In this document: positions 1 to 5,527 of the stretch, piece after piece
Position numbering within the stretch: position 1 is the stretch's first letter
Layout of the letters: every line of letters begins with the position of its first letter
Assembly (NCBI GenBank): GCA_038998005.1
Contig: JAVZIY010000039.1
Location: 1 to 5,971, forward strand
Source of the DNA: CALIKW01 sp038998005
GTDB taxonomy: Archaea > Aenigmatarchaeota > Aenigmatarchaeia > CG10238-14 > SCSR01
Reading direction: 5' to 3'
DNA: 5,971 nt
The notes under the pieces: generated by a model
What the model was told of the DNA's origin: nothing
Seen by the model: the letters and a program-made list of their open reading frames with translations, nothing else
Database searches by the model: none
Position numbers and translations under genes: made by a program

Positions 1-1
1 T

Positions 2-460
2 GAAGAAAAGAGAAGGGAAGTTTTTTACGGTTGCTTGAGAATAATAAGTGAAAAGTTTAACCAGATTTTCAATAAAATGACTAATGGAGCAGCAAGCTTA
101 GAGTTGGAGGAACCAATGAATTTGGAAAGCGGTTTGGTGATTCAAGCAAATCCTCCTGGTAAGATGTTAATGAGTATAGATGAAATGTCTGGTGGGGAAA
201 AAACTCTAACAGCTTTAGCTTTCATCTTTGCAATCCAAGAATATAGACCTGCACCTTTTTATGTTTTAGATGAAATAGATGCTGCATTAGATAAAGAGAA
301 CACTAGAAAAGTAGTTGAGTTCATAAGAGAGATGTCAAAAAAGGCTCAGTTTATTGTAATAACACATAATGATGAGACGATAAAATATGGTGATACAATA
401 TATGGAGTGACTATGGAAAATGGTGAATCTAAAATATTGAGCTTGGAGATGCCTAGATGA
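2..460 (+). CDS. smc: SMC chromosome segregation ATPase, C-terminal end (5' truncated by window edge)
   Basis: This is the C-terminal half of the ABC-type ATPase head of an SMC protein. SMC dimers use ATP binding and hydrolysis to organise and segregate the chromosome. The frame is open from base 2 with no start in the window, and the 152 visible residues are only a small part of a family usually above 1,100 aa. Visible motifs, in order, are an ABC signature MSGGEKTLTAL (about bases 185-217, with Met for the usual Leu), the Walker B and D-loop segment FYVLDEIDAALD (257-292) and the switch histidine in VITHND (359-376). The ending GVTMENGESKILSLEMPR is typical of the SMC C-terminus. The TTG at 35 falls inside conserved sequence and is not a start. 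The stop overlaps the scpA start (ATGA), so the two proteins of one complex should be made together. Family assignment is near certain. Confidence 0.96.
   Translation, partial: EEKRREVFYGCLRIISEKFNQIFNKMTNGAASLELEEPMNLESGLVIQANPPGKMLMSIDEMSGGEKTLTALAFIFAIQEYRPAPFYVLDEIDAALDKENTRKVVEFIREMSKKAQFIVITHNDETIKYGDTIYGVTMENGESKILSLEMPR
445..460 (+). promoter_or_regulatory. Ribosome binding site and ATGA coupling junction, smc to scpA
   Basis: GGAG at 445-448 precedes the scpA ATG (457-459) by eight bases, and the TGA stop of smc (458-460) overlaps that ATG. This is the clearest Shine-Dalgarno-like site in the window, as expected for an internal operon gene, while genes that begin transcripts here lack one. 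Confidence 0.6.
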
Positions 461-1146
461 ATCAAGAAGAAAACATTTTACAACTTATCTTAGAAAAGGA
501 GAGCTGGGAAGAAGTAATTTATCATATTGTAAGTGTAGAGAATTTGGATCCTTGGAACATAGATTTAATAAAACTAACAAGCAAATTCATTGAATATATA
601 CAAAAGGTTAGAGAACTTGATTTTAGAATTCCTGCCAAAATAGTTTTTGTTGCTGTTGTTTTGCTAAGACTTAAGGCAGATTATCTCTCTATATTTGAGG
701 AGGAGGAAAGTATAGAAGAAATTGCGAAGGAAAAACCTTTCATAGATTTGGGTATAGATCCCAGTTTAATAGAGCTTGGAGTTCCGATAAAAAGAGTTCC
801 AAAAAGACAAGTTACTTTAAATGAACTTATAAATGCTTTAAGAAAAGCTTTAGTTGTGAAAGAAAGAAGGGAAGAAAGAAAAATTTTTTGGAAAAAAAGA
901 ATAGTGGCTCAAATTGGTGAGGAGGATATAGCAAAAAGAATTGAACACATACTTAAAGAAATTGAGAAAGCAATTCAAAAATCTAAGAAGGACAAAATAA
1001 ATTTTAGAAGTATAGTTGAAGAATGGAATAGGGAAAAAATTGTTGAGCATTTTATTCCTTTGCTCCATTTAGAGCAAAATAAAAAAGTTAGAACTGAGCA
1101 AGAAGATTGGTTTAAAGAAATTTGGATTTCTAAACTTGAGGATTGA
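457..1146 (+). CDS. scpA: Segregation and condensation protein A (kleisin)
   Basis: ScpA is the kleisin subunit that bridges the two heads of an SMC dimer and closes the ring that entraps DNA. The 229-aa product is close to the usual family length. Its N-terminal domain carries the hallmark DPWNID at residues 31-36, followed by an amphipathic helical segment (about 55-80, ending RLKADYL) that in the family contacts the SMC coiled-coil neck. A charged linker with basic helices spans about 125-180. The C-terminal winged-helix region (about 182-229, with IVEHFIPLLHLEQNKKV and EDWFKEIWI) is the part that binds the SMC head cap. The ATG at 457 overlaps the smc stop in an ATGA junction, and a GGAG at 445-448 sits eight bases upstream, a plausible Shine-Dalgarno for coupled re-initiation. 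No scpB follows; the next gene is convergent. Confidence 0.94.
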   Translation: MNQEENILQLILEKESWEEVIYHIVSVENLDPWNIDLIKLTSKFIEYIQKVRELDFRIPAKIVFVAVVLLRLKADYLSIFEEEESIEEIAKEKPFIDLGIDPSLIELGVPIKRVPKRQVTLNELINALRKALVVKERREERKIFWKKRIVAQIGEEDIAKRIEHILKEIEKAIQKSKKDKINFRSIVEEWNREKIVEHFIPLLHLEQNKKVRTEQEDWFKEIWISKLED

Positions 1147-1224
1147 CCTATTTTCTTAAAAAAATTTAACATCAAAAATTTATTCAATCTGTTGATTTCA
1201 AAATAAAGTAAAGTTGCTAGTAAT
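1147..1224. other. Convergent intergenic spacer between scpA and tatD
   Basis: This is a 78-bp AT-rich spacer into which both scpA and tatD end. It has short T-runs on each strand that could end transcription and a weak inverted pair (ATCAA ... TTGAT near 1174-1194). No strong hairpin terminator and no small gene is visible. Confidence 0.4.
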
Positions 1225-1974
1225 TTAAATTGAAAAAAATTTTATTGCATTTTCTGTGGTAATTTTATCAACTTCTTCAAAACTAACTTTCTTTATTTCA
1301 GCAATTTTTTCAGCAACTATCTTTACGCTTAAAGGAGTATTTCTCCCTCCTGATGGTGAAAGCCATGGAGAATCTGTCTCTAGCATTATTTTTTCTAAAG
1401 GTATGTCTCTTACAACTTTCTTATGCTTTTTGCTCTTAAGAACTATTGTGTTCATAGAAATAAACCAGCCATTTTCTATTACTCTTTTAACCAAGTGGTT
1501 CGCACCAAACATATGAAGCAAAACTTTTTTAGCATTTTCTTGCTCAAGAATTTTAATTGATTCCTCATAAGCATCTCTTGAATGAACAATTAAGGGTAAA
1601 TCCAATTTTTTTGCAAGATCTATTGATTTGATAAAAAGAACTTTTTGTTTTTCTTGCAATTCTTTCTCTTTTATCCAGAAAAAATCTAAACCAGTTTCTC
1701 CTATTCCAACAATTTTATCTTTATTATTCTCAATTTTTTTGAAAAAATCTTCTCTTTCTTTTTCAGAAATCTCTTTTATATATTCTGGATGAATACCAAT
1801 GGTAGCAAAAACAAATCTCTTATATTTTTCAACTAACTTTAAAGTTAAATCAAAATCCTTTGGATGAGCACAGCAAGTAATTACAGCTTTTAACTCCTTT
1901 CTACATTTTTCTATAATTTCATCTCTATCTTGAGAATAATCTTCTTGTTCGAGATGGCAGTGAACATCTATCAT
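1225..1974 (-). CDS. tatD: TatD-family metal-dependent deoxyribonuclease/hydrolase
   Basis: This is a TatD-family amidohydrolase-fold enzyme, a TIM barrel with a two-metal site. Characterised members act as 3'-5' exonucleases on DNA or RNA; the substrate here cannot be read from sequence. All family motifs are in place: the N-terminal metal ligands in VHCHLE (H5, H7), GIGETGLDFF with the bridging E93, LIVHSRDA (H131), VLLHMFGA (H154, in the position of the usual HCF/HxF segment) and LETDSPWLSP with catalytic D201. The 249-aa length matches the usual 250-265 aa. The ATG at 1974 begins directly with the conserved MIDVHCH, so the start is secure. A TATA-like box lies about 25 bases upstream with no Shine-Dalgarno, suggesting a leaderless mRNA. 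The gene is convergent with scpA and appears monocistronic. Confidence 0.94.
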   Translation of the reverse strand: MIDVHCHLEQEDYSQDRDEIIEKCRKELKAVITCCAHPKDFDLTLKLVEKYKRFVFATIGIHPEYIKEISEKEREDFFKKIENNKDKIVGIGETGLDFFWIKEKELQEKQKVLFIKSIDLAKKLDLPLIVHSRDAYEESIKILEQENAKKVLLHMFGANHLVKRVIENGWFISMNTIVLKSKKHKKVVRDIPLEKIMLETDSPWLSPSGGRNTPLSVKIVAEKIAEIKKVSFEEVDKITTENAIKFFSI

Positions 1975-1993
1975 TTGAATATTTTACATATTC

Positions 1994-2003
1994 TTTTTAA
2001 AAT
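1994..2003 (-). promoter_or_regulatory. TATA-like box for tatD
   Basis: Read on the minus strand this is an ATTTTAAAAA-type element centred about 25 bases upstream of the tatD ATG. That spacing puts transcription initiation at or next to the start codon, as in leaderless archaeal mRNAs. Assigned by position and composition only; in such AT-rich DNA chance matches are common. Confidence 0.45.
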
Positions 2004-2180
2004 ATTTTAGTGATTAAGAAAATTTATCACTTCTTGAAAGAATCTTATATACTCAAAGATATTTTTTAAATATTTCTCTTTTTTTAAAGTACATTCCTCT
2101 CATTTTCAATCAATTAATTTATTAAATCCCTTTACTTCTTTTAGATTTAAGAGATTGCTTTTGGTTTTATTTACCTGTTT

Positions 2181-2195
2181 TTTAAAAAATTTAAG
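2181..2195 (+). promoter_or_regulatory. TATA-like box for the 293-aa gene
   Basis: A TTTAAAAAA stretch followed by TTTAA lies about 23-37 bases upstream of the ATG at 2218. No Shine-Dalgarno sequence lies between it and the start, which fits a leaderless or very short-leader transcript. Evidence is position and composition only. Confidence 0.45.
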
Positions 2196-2217
2196 TGTTA
2201 TCTTTTAAATATTATTA

Positions 2218-3099
2218 ATGTTAAAAAAAGTTGATAATGAAGAAATTTCTAGGAGTATTTCAAAAGCTCTTTCTAGGATGGAAAAATATGAAATTTTTAA
2301 TTATAAGATAGTAAAGGAGTTAAGAAGAATATATGAAAGAAATGATTGGATATTCTTGGGTAATTCAGTCTATTTTCCTTACTTAGATAAACAAGATTTT
2401 CCATACGTTGCAACTTCCCAAGATTATTCTTTAGTAAAGAAAATCATCATCCCAAAAGTTAAAAACAAAAAAGAAATGGCATATGTATCTGCTTTCAAAG
2501 CTTACTTAGCATGCTCAGATATTTTACTGATTAAAAATATAAAAGAAAGATGGAACAATTTTATTAAAGATCAATACAAATTTCCTGAAGAAATTAACCT
2601 TCCAGGAATTTTAAGGAAAGAAAGGATGGTAAATGAAACTATCTCCGAACTAAAGAAAAAAATAGCAAGCAATTCTAAACCTCAATCGCTTTATCTGGCT
2701 GATTTAACTTTAAGGGAGGATGATGAAGAATTAAAGAAGTTTAGAAGTAAATTTTTTATAGAGTATTATCCCTTTTTGATTTGCGAGGAGAAAGAGGGAA
2801 TTAGAAACACTTTTAATCGTGCTCTTTTTTCAAGCTCTCTTAAATATAATTTAAAGACTAGTTTAGAATTTATTAAATTTTCCAATAAGTTATTTCCAAG
2901 CCTTTTTTTGATCGGTTCTGCTATTATTGCCTGGAAAATATATTCCAATCAATTTGACTCAGTACTAGGAATTCTATGTGGAGAGATTGGTGCCGCTTCA
3001 ATTATCAAAATTTATGAAAAGAAAAAGTTTGAAGATATTTTAATGAAAATAGGAAGAGAAGTACCAGGAAAAACTGATTTTCGGTCTTATATTATTTAA
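2218..3099 (+). CDS. Uncharacterised 293-aa protein with a hydrophobic C-terminal hairpin
   Basis: I do not recognise a family. The N-terminal two-thirds (1-220) is soluble-looking, lysine-rich and helical, with an aromatic stretch at 44-70 (DWIFLGNSVYFPY) and an acidic patch REDDEELKKF at about 166-175. The C-terminal part has two hydrophobic segments, about 226-242 (SLFLIGSAIIAWKIY) and 249-265 (VLGILCGEIGAASIIKIY), split by a short polar turn. These could be a membrane hairpin or simply a buried core. A basic tail follows (KKKFEDILMKIGRE). There is no signal peptide, no recognisable catalytic motif and no metal-binding cysteine set. The ATG at 2218 has a TATA-like box upstream, and codon use matches the neighbours. 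A four-cysteine 64-aa gene follows 32 bases downstream on the same strand and may be co-transcribed. It is surely coding; its function is unknown. Confidence 0.8.
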   Translation: MLKKVDNEEISRSISKALSRMEKYEIFNYKIVKELRRIYERNDWIFLGNSVYFPYLDKQDFPYVATSQDYSLVKKIIIPKVKNKKEMAYVSAFKAYLACSDILLIKNIKERWNNFIKDQYKFPEEINLPGILRKERMVNETISELKKKIASNSKPQSLYLADLTLREDDEELKKFRSKFFIEYYPFLICEEKEGIRNTFNRALFSSSLKYNLKTSLEFIKFSNKLFPSLFLIGSAIIAWKIYSNQFDSVLGILCGEIGAASIIKIYEKKKFEDILMKIGREVPGKTDFRSYII

Positions 3100-3131
3100 T
3101 TACTAAAGTTCATTTAGAATGGACTGAGGCC

Positions 3132-3326
3132 ATGTGTAAATATTGTCCAATAAATGATAGATGCTCTCATAAAAAAGAAAGAAAGGACGAAAGCTTATTT
3201 AAGAGATTTGTCGATTATATTTTTAAATCAGATACTTACTATTCCTGTGAATATTTGCATGAATATAAAATGCTTGAGCCTGCAAGAAAAGTTTTAAGAA
3301 ATCTTGGAATAGAACCAAGTTTTTAG
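3132..3326 (+). CDS. Small four-cysteine protein (64 aa), possible metal or Fe-S binder
   Basis: This unrecognised small protein starts MCKYCPINDRC, giving C2-x2-C5-x5-C11, with a fourth cysteine at C39 (YYSCEYLH) and histidines H13 and H43 next to the cysteines. Four cysteines in 64 residues in such an AT-rich genome suggests a zinc-binding or iron-sulphur site, though the ligand set is inferred. The rest is charged and aromatic (FKRFVDYIFKSDTYY) and ends in a short helix, ARKVLRNLGIEP. The frame stays open upstream to 3078, but there is no ATG, GTG or TTG in it before 3132, so the ATG at 3132 is chosen. A GAGG at 3126-3129 is only two bases from the ATG, too close for a normal ribosome site. 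It lies 32 bases after the 293-aa gene and may share its transcript. Its stop directly abuts the stop of the opposing IMPase gene. Confidence 0.72.
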   Translation: MCKYCPINDRCSHKKERKDESLFKRFVDYIFKSDTYYSCEYLHEYKMLEPARKVLRNLGIEPSF

Positions 3327-4097
3327 TTAGATGTTTTTAATCAATTTTAAAACTTTTTCATGAATTAAAGAATTTGAAGCCAGAAAATCGCATTTTCTCA
3401 AGCTCCATTCTCTTCCTTTAAAATCGCTAACTTTTCCTCCAGCTTCCTCTACTAACAAAACTCCTGCGGCAACATCCCAAGGAGGAACTTTAAATGTTAA
3501 GTAGGCCTCTGCCCTCCCAGAAGCAACCCATGCACATTCCAAACTTCCTGAGCCAAGCTTCCTTATATCAATAGCCTTTGAAATTATTGTAGCATAAAGC
3601 TTTGCTTTTCTCTTTTTATTTCTTTCTACACCTTCGCAAGTAACAAGATAGCTTTTTTCCAGCTCATTTATCTTTGAAACTTTAATTCTTCTTCCATTTA
3701 GAAAAGCTCCTTTTTCTTTTTCTGCAAAAAATATTTCATTAGAAATAGGGAAGTAAATTGCTCCGTACCTAAGTTTATTATTTTCCATAAAAGCTATTGA
3801 AACAGAAAATAATGGATTGCCATTAACAAAATTTCCTGTTCCGTCTAAAGGATCAACAATCCATAAATACTTGGGATTTTTTTCTACATAACCAGTTTCT
3901 TCAGATAAAATACTATGTTCAGGATATTTTGCAGAAATCATTTTTTTAATCAAATTTTCAGAAGCTCTATCGTATATTGTTTTTATAGCTTTACTGTGCC
4001 CTCTTTTTGAATATTCTTTAACTTTTTTGAAATCTTTTAAAAGTAAAAGTCCTGCTTTTTTTGCAAAATTTATAGAGTCAATAAGTATTTTGTTCAT
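3327..4097 (-). CDS. suhB: Inositol monophosphatase-family phosphatase (IMPase / archaeal FBPase-like)
   Basis: This belongs to the Li+-sensitive, Mg2+-dependent sugar phosphatase family. It shows the metal-binding acidic pair in LSEETG (E66, E67), the central signature VDPLDGTGNFVNG (D82, D85, with G86-T87), and the C-terminal signature PPWDVAAGVLLVEEAGG (D208). GSGSLECAW (182-190) and AEAYL (196-200) are also typical of the fold, and D43 of TIYDRASE fits the usual early conserved Asp. The 256-aa length is normal. Archaeal members often hydrolyse both inositol-1-phosphate and fructose-1,6-bisphosphate, serving gluconeogenesis or inositol lipid and solute synthesis; sequence alone does not decide which. 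The symbol is by family resemblance. The ATG at 4097 has a TATA-like box about 23 bases upstream and no Shine-Dalgarno. Confidence 0.92.
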   Translation of the reverse strand: MNKILIDSINFAKKAGLLLLKDFKKVKEYSKRGHSKAIKTIYDRASENLIKKMISAKYPEHSILSEETGYVEKNPKYLWIVDPLDGTGNFVNGNPLFSVSIAFMENNKLRYGAIYFPISNEIFFAEKEKGAFLNGRRIKVSKINELEKSYLVTCEGVERNKKRKAKLYATIISKAIDIRKLGSGSLECAWVASGRAEAYLTFKVPPWDVAAGVLLVEEAGGKVSDFKGREWSLRKCDFLASNSLIHEKVLKLIKNI

Positions 4098-4115
4098 AAT
4101 TAGATTATAAACTGG

Positions 4116-4124
4116 ATATATATT
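4116..4124 (-). promoter_or_regulatory. TATA-like box for the IMPase gene
   Basis: On the minus strand this reads AATATATAT, centred about 23 bases upstream of the ATG at 4097. It is one of the better TATA matches in the window and again fits a leaderless start. It lies in an 80-bp divergent region shared with the 264-aa gene. Confidence 0.5.
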
Positions 4125-4141
4125 GAATTAATCTTATAATA

Positions 4142-4158
4142 GAAAAAAATTTAAAAAG
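4142..4158 (+). promoter_or_regulatory. Purine-rich BRE plus TATA box for the 264-aa gene
   Basis: A GAAAAAAA stretch (4142-4149) is followed directly by TTTAAAAAG (4150-4158), an arrangement like the archaeal TFB-recognition element and TATA box. Its centre is about 24 bases from the ATG at 4178, so the transcript would begin at or beside the start codon. This is the most consensus-like promoter in the window. Confidence 0.55.
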
Positions 4159-4177
4159 TTTTTTCATTTAATTAAGC

Positions 4178-4972
4178 ATGAGCCTTGTATCAGAGGAAAA
4201 GAGAGCAGAGCTTGAGAAATTATCTACTAAGGAAATGAAGAAAAGAGGGCTTAGAAAGCCTAGTGGTTTAAAAACTGCTTTGAAAAAAGAAATTTTTTAC
4301 ATCTTGGCCGAAAATTCTCCAAAAAGAGCTATGAAAATACTTCAGAAGAGAGGAAGAAAATTAAAATTAAAAATGGACGATGAAAATTTTTTGGAGTTTC
4401 TAAGAGAATTTCCGGCATCTACAATAGAAGATGTTAAAAAAGCTGGATATGGAGGTCTTCTTGCATCTCATTATGGAGGTAAAATAAATTTAGCAAAAGA
4501 AAAGGCTGGAATATCAGAAGAATATAGGTATAAGAGAGGAGCTAAGCCAAAAATTAGAGATTTAAAGGCCATAATCTATGGGCTGATCCTTTCCAGCAAT
4601 AAACCTTTATACTCAAATGAAATAGCTGAAATAATCAAGCGTTCAAATACTTATGTTCAAGACCTATTAAGGGAACTTTATATAGAAGGTAAAATTGAAT
4701 ATAGAAATATATTACCTTTTTCAACTAGTAAAAGATATCGAAGTTATGCCTTATTTAATGGAAGTTGGAAAAAATTTGGAGTGAAAAAGTTAGTATACGA
4801 TCCAAATAATTTTAATCATCTTAATTATATGGCAAGAGAAATAAGCAATAGTATAGTGCAATCTTTTGGAAATAATATAACTCCAAATAAGAAGAGAGCT
4901 TTAACTCGCAGGCTTAAATTGCTTCCTGAAAATTTAAGAAAATTTGTTATTGAATCTCTTCCTTACTATTAA
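4178..4972 (+). CDS. Putative DNA-binding protein with homing-repeat-like segment and winged HTH
   Basis: The family is not recognised with certainty. The N-terminal 65 residues are strongly basic (KEMKKRGLRKP, QKRGRKLKLK). Residues about 69-112 (FLEFLREFPASTIEDVKKAG, then GGLLASHYGG and AKEKAGI) resemble the short helical repeat found beside homing endonucleases and in some archaeal DNA-binding proteins, with a shared pattern of a Pro-containing turn, an aromatic/Gly core and a closing AKEKAGI. Residues about 128-177 read as a winged helix-turn-helix: LKAIIYGLILSS, PLYSNEIAEIIKRS, then recognition helix NTYVQDLLRELYIEGKIEYR. The C-terminus (215-264) is a further basic helical segment without a nuclease motif. 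A role as transcription regulator or chromosome-associated factor is inferred. It has its own leaderless-type promoter and is divergent from the IMPase gene. Confidence 0.82.
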   Translation: MSLVSEEKRAELEKLSTKEMKKRGLRKPSGLKTALKKEIFYILAENSPKRAMKILQKRGRKLKLKMDDENFLEFLREFPASTIEDVKKAGYGGLLASHYGGKINLAKEKAGISEEYRYKRGAKPKIRDLKAIIYGLILSSNKPLYSNEIAEIIKRSNTYVQDLLRELYIEGKIEYRNILPFSTSKRYRSYALFNGSWKKFGVKKLVYDPNNFNHLNYMAREISNSIVQSFGNNITPNKKRALTRRLKLLPENLRKFVIESLPYY

Positions 4973-5008
4973 AATTGTATTTTAAATTTCAAATACAAAT
5001 ATTTTCTT

Positions 5009-5017
5009 GATATAATT
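5009..5017 (+). promoter_or_regulatory. TATA-like box for tRNA-Ala
   Basis: GATATAATT lies about 35 bases upstream of the first base of the mature tRNA. Initiation about 25 bases downstream would leave a short 5' leader of roughly 8-12 bases for RNase P to remove. Confidence 0.45.
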
Positions 5018-5047
5018 GAAACAGATATTTAGGACAATGCATCTTTA

Positions 5048-5130
5048 GGGCCGGTAGATCAATGGTAGATCGCCACCTTCGCAGCTTTAAAAAAAGGTGG
5101 AAGCTCCGGGTTCGAGTCCCGGCCGGTCCA
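5048..5130 (+). tRNA. tRNA-Ala(CGC) with an 11-nt apparent intron
   Basis: A full cloverleaf can be drawn. The acceptor stem pairs GGGCCGG (5048-5054) with CCGGTCC (5123-5129), and A5130 is the discriminator. The D arm is GATC/GATC (5057-5060, 5068-5071) around an AATGGTA loop. The anticodon stem is CCACC/GGTGG (5073-5077, 5096-5100), the variable loop AAGCT, and the T arm CCGGG TTCGAGT CCCGG (5106-5122). The third acceptor pair is G5050:T5127, the G3:U70 identity element of alanine tRNAs, which agrees with anticodon CGC (5080-5082). The anticodon loop region is 18 bases instead of 7, so about 11 bases must be spliced out to leave TTCGCAA. No 3' CCA is encoded. Seventeen of 21 stem pairs are G:C. 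It would read GCG alanine codons. Confidence 0.93.
5084..5094 (+). other. Putative 11-nt tRNA intron (between positions 37 and 38)
   Basis: Removing bases 5084-5094 restores a seven-base anticodon loop, TTCGCAA, and puts the intron at the canonical archaeal 37/38 site. Because an A precedes G5084 and A-runs end the intron, shifting the cut by one base (5083-5093) gives the same mature RNA. The intron reads GCTTTAAAAAA. It cannot supply the 4-bp central helix of a standard bulge-helix-bulge: only TT:AA pairs extend the anticodon stem. Confidence 0.65.
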
Positions 5131-5139
5131 CTTAACTAA

Positions 5140-5146
5140 TTTTTTT
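5140..5146 (+). terminator. Poly-T terminator after tRNA-Ala
   Basis: A run of seven T begins nine bases after the last mature tRNA base. T-runs of this kind terminate archaeal RNA polymerase. The site also separates the tRNA from the opposing membrane-protein gene. Confidence 0.55.
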
Positions 5147-5158
5147 AACTCTTCAATT

Positions 5159-5527
5159 TTAAGGAATTTGGACAATTTTACTTCCTAAAAAAATCAAACC
5201 AATTAGAAATATAATTAGTACACCCATAAGTGGGTTAGTTAGAATTGCCATTAATAAAGAAAGTACATTTGTTTTTACTGCTATTTTTGCTTTTTTAAGG
5301 AAAAAGAATTTGAAAGTAAGAAAAATAATTACTCCACATAGTATAAAGTAGAGGATTTCATCTAATTTAAGAAAAAGCCAGAGAAAAATTAAAAAAAGTT
5401 CTCCAATTCCAACAATAAATGTATATAGAAAGATTAAAAAAAAAGTTTCAGAAAAAATTTTGATTTTATTTTTAACAAGCTTGGAAAGTAAAAAAATGAT
5501 GAAAACATTCCAAATATAACTTATCAT
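5159..5527 (-). CDS. Hydrophobic multi-spanning membrane protein (122 aa), downstream half of a split frame
   Basis: Nearly every residue is hydrophobic, with about four membrane segments: one at the start (YIWNVFIIFLL), FFLIFLYTFIVGIGELFLIFLWLFL, EILYFILCGVIIFLTF, and LSLLMAILTNPLMGVLIIFLIGLIFL. Short basic loops (KLVKNKIK, FLKKAKIAVK) lie between them. No family is recognised. The ATG at 5527 overlaps the stop of the upstream frame (ATGA), the same junction type as smc-scpA. The frame is also open further upstream to a TTG at 5548. Adding one T to the seven-T run there would join it smoothly to the upstream frame, giving one roughly 170-aa protein with a signal peptide. Whether it is a separate coupled gene or the second half of a broken one cannot be settled here. 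Confidence 0.55.
   Translation of the reverse strand: MISYIWNVFIIFLLSKLVKNKIKIFSETFFLIFLYTFIVGIGELFLIFLWLFLKLDEILYFILCGVIIFLTFKFFFLKKAKIAVKTNVLSLLMAILTNPLMGVLIIFLIGLIFLGSKIVQIP

Larger units (their letters stand above)
1975..2217. other. Divergent T-rich intergenic region between tatD and the 293-aa gene
   Basis: This 243-bp stretch is the longest gene-free segment in the window, and its plus strand is notably pyrimidine-rich at about 2070-2180. It holds the presumed promoters of tatD (near 1994-2003) and of the 293-aa gene (near 2181-2195). A further TATATA-containing site lies at 2044-2052, and a perfect 6-bp inverted repeat with a 3-base loop (ATATTT/AAATAT) at 2059-2073. No tRNA-like fold, C/D-box sRNA signature or credible short coding region was seen. 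Confidence 0.45.

Noticed and set aside
35..460. A 141-aa protein beginning at TTG 35
   Set aside because: The frame is open to the left edge and the residues before 35 continue the SMC sequence, so this is a truncated SMC rather than a small ATPase.
850..1187. Two minus-strand open frames opposite scpA (850-1068 and 975-1187)
   Set aside because: They are antisense shadows of an A-rich lysine/glutamate coding region, giving poly-Phe/Ser sequences with no domain character; scpA is a firm call on the other strand.
1256..1516. Plus-strand open frame opposite tatD
   Set aside because: It is antisense to conserved TatD motifs including the LETDSPWLSP region, so it is a shadow.
2766..2948. Minus-strand 60-aa open frame inside the 293-aa gene
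   Set aside because: It is short, lies within a longer coding frame and shows no recognisable content.
3119..3127. ATG GAC TGA minimal frame just before the 64-aa gene
   Set aside because: A two-codon frame this short arises easily by chance; no attenuator-like pairing was seen around it.
5083..5105. Alternative pairing of AGCTTT (5083-5088) with GAAGCT (5100-5105) in the tRNA
   Set aside because: It would destroy part of the strong anticodon stem and the variable loop; the cloverleaf explains far more pairs.
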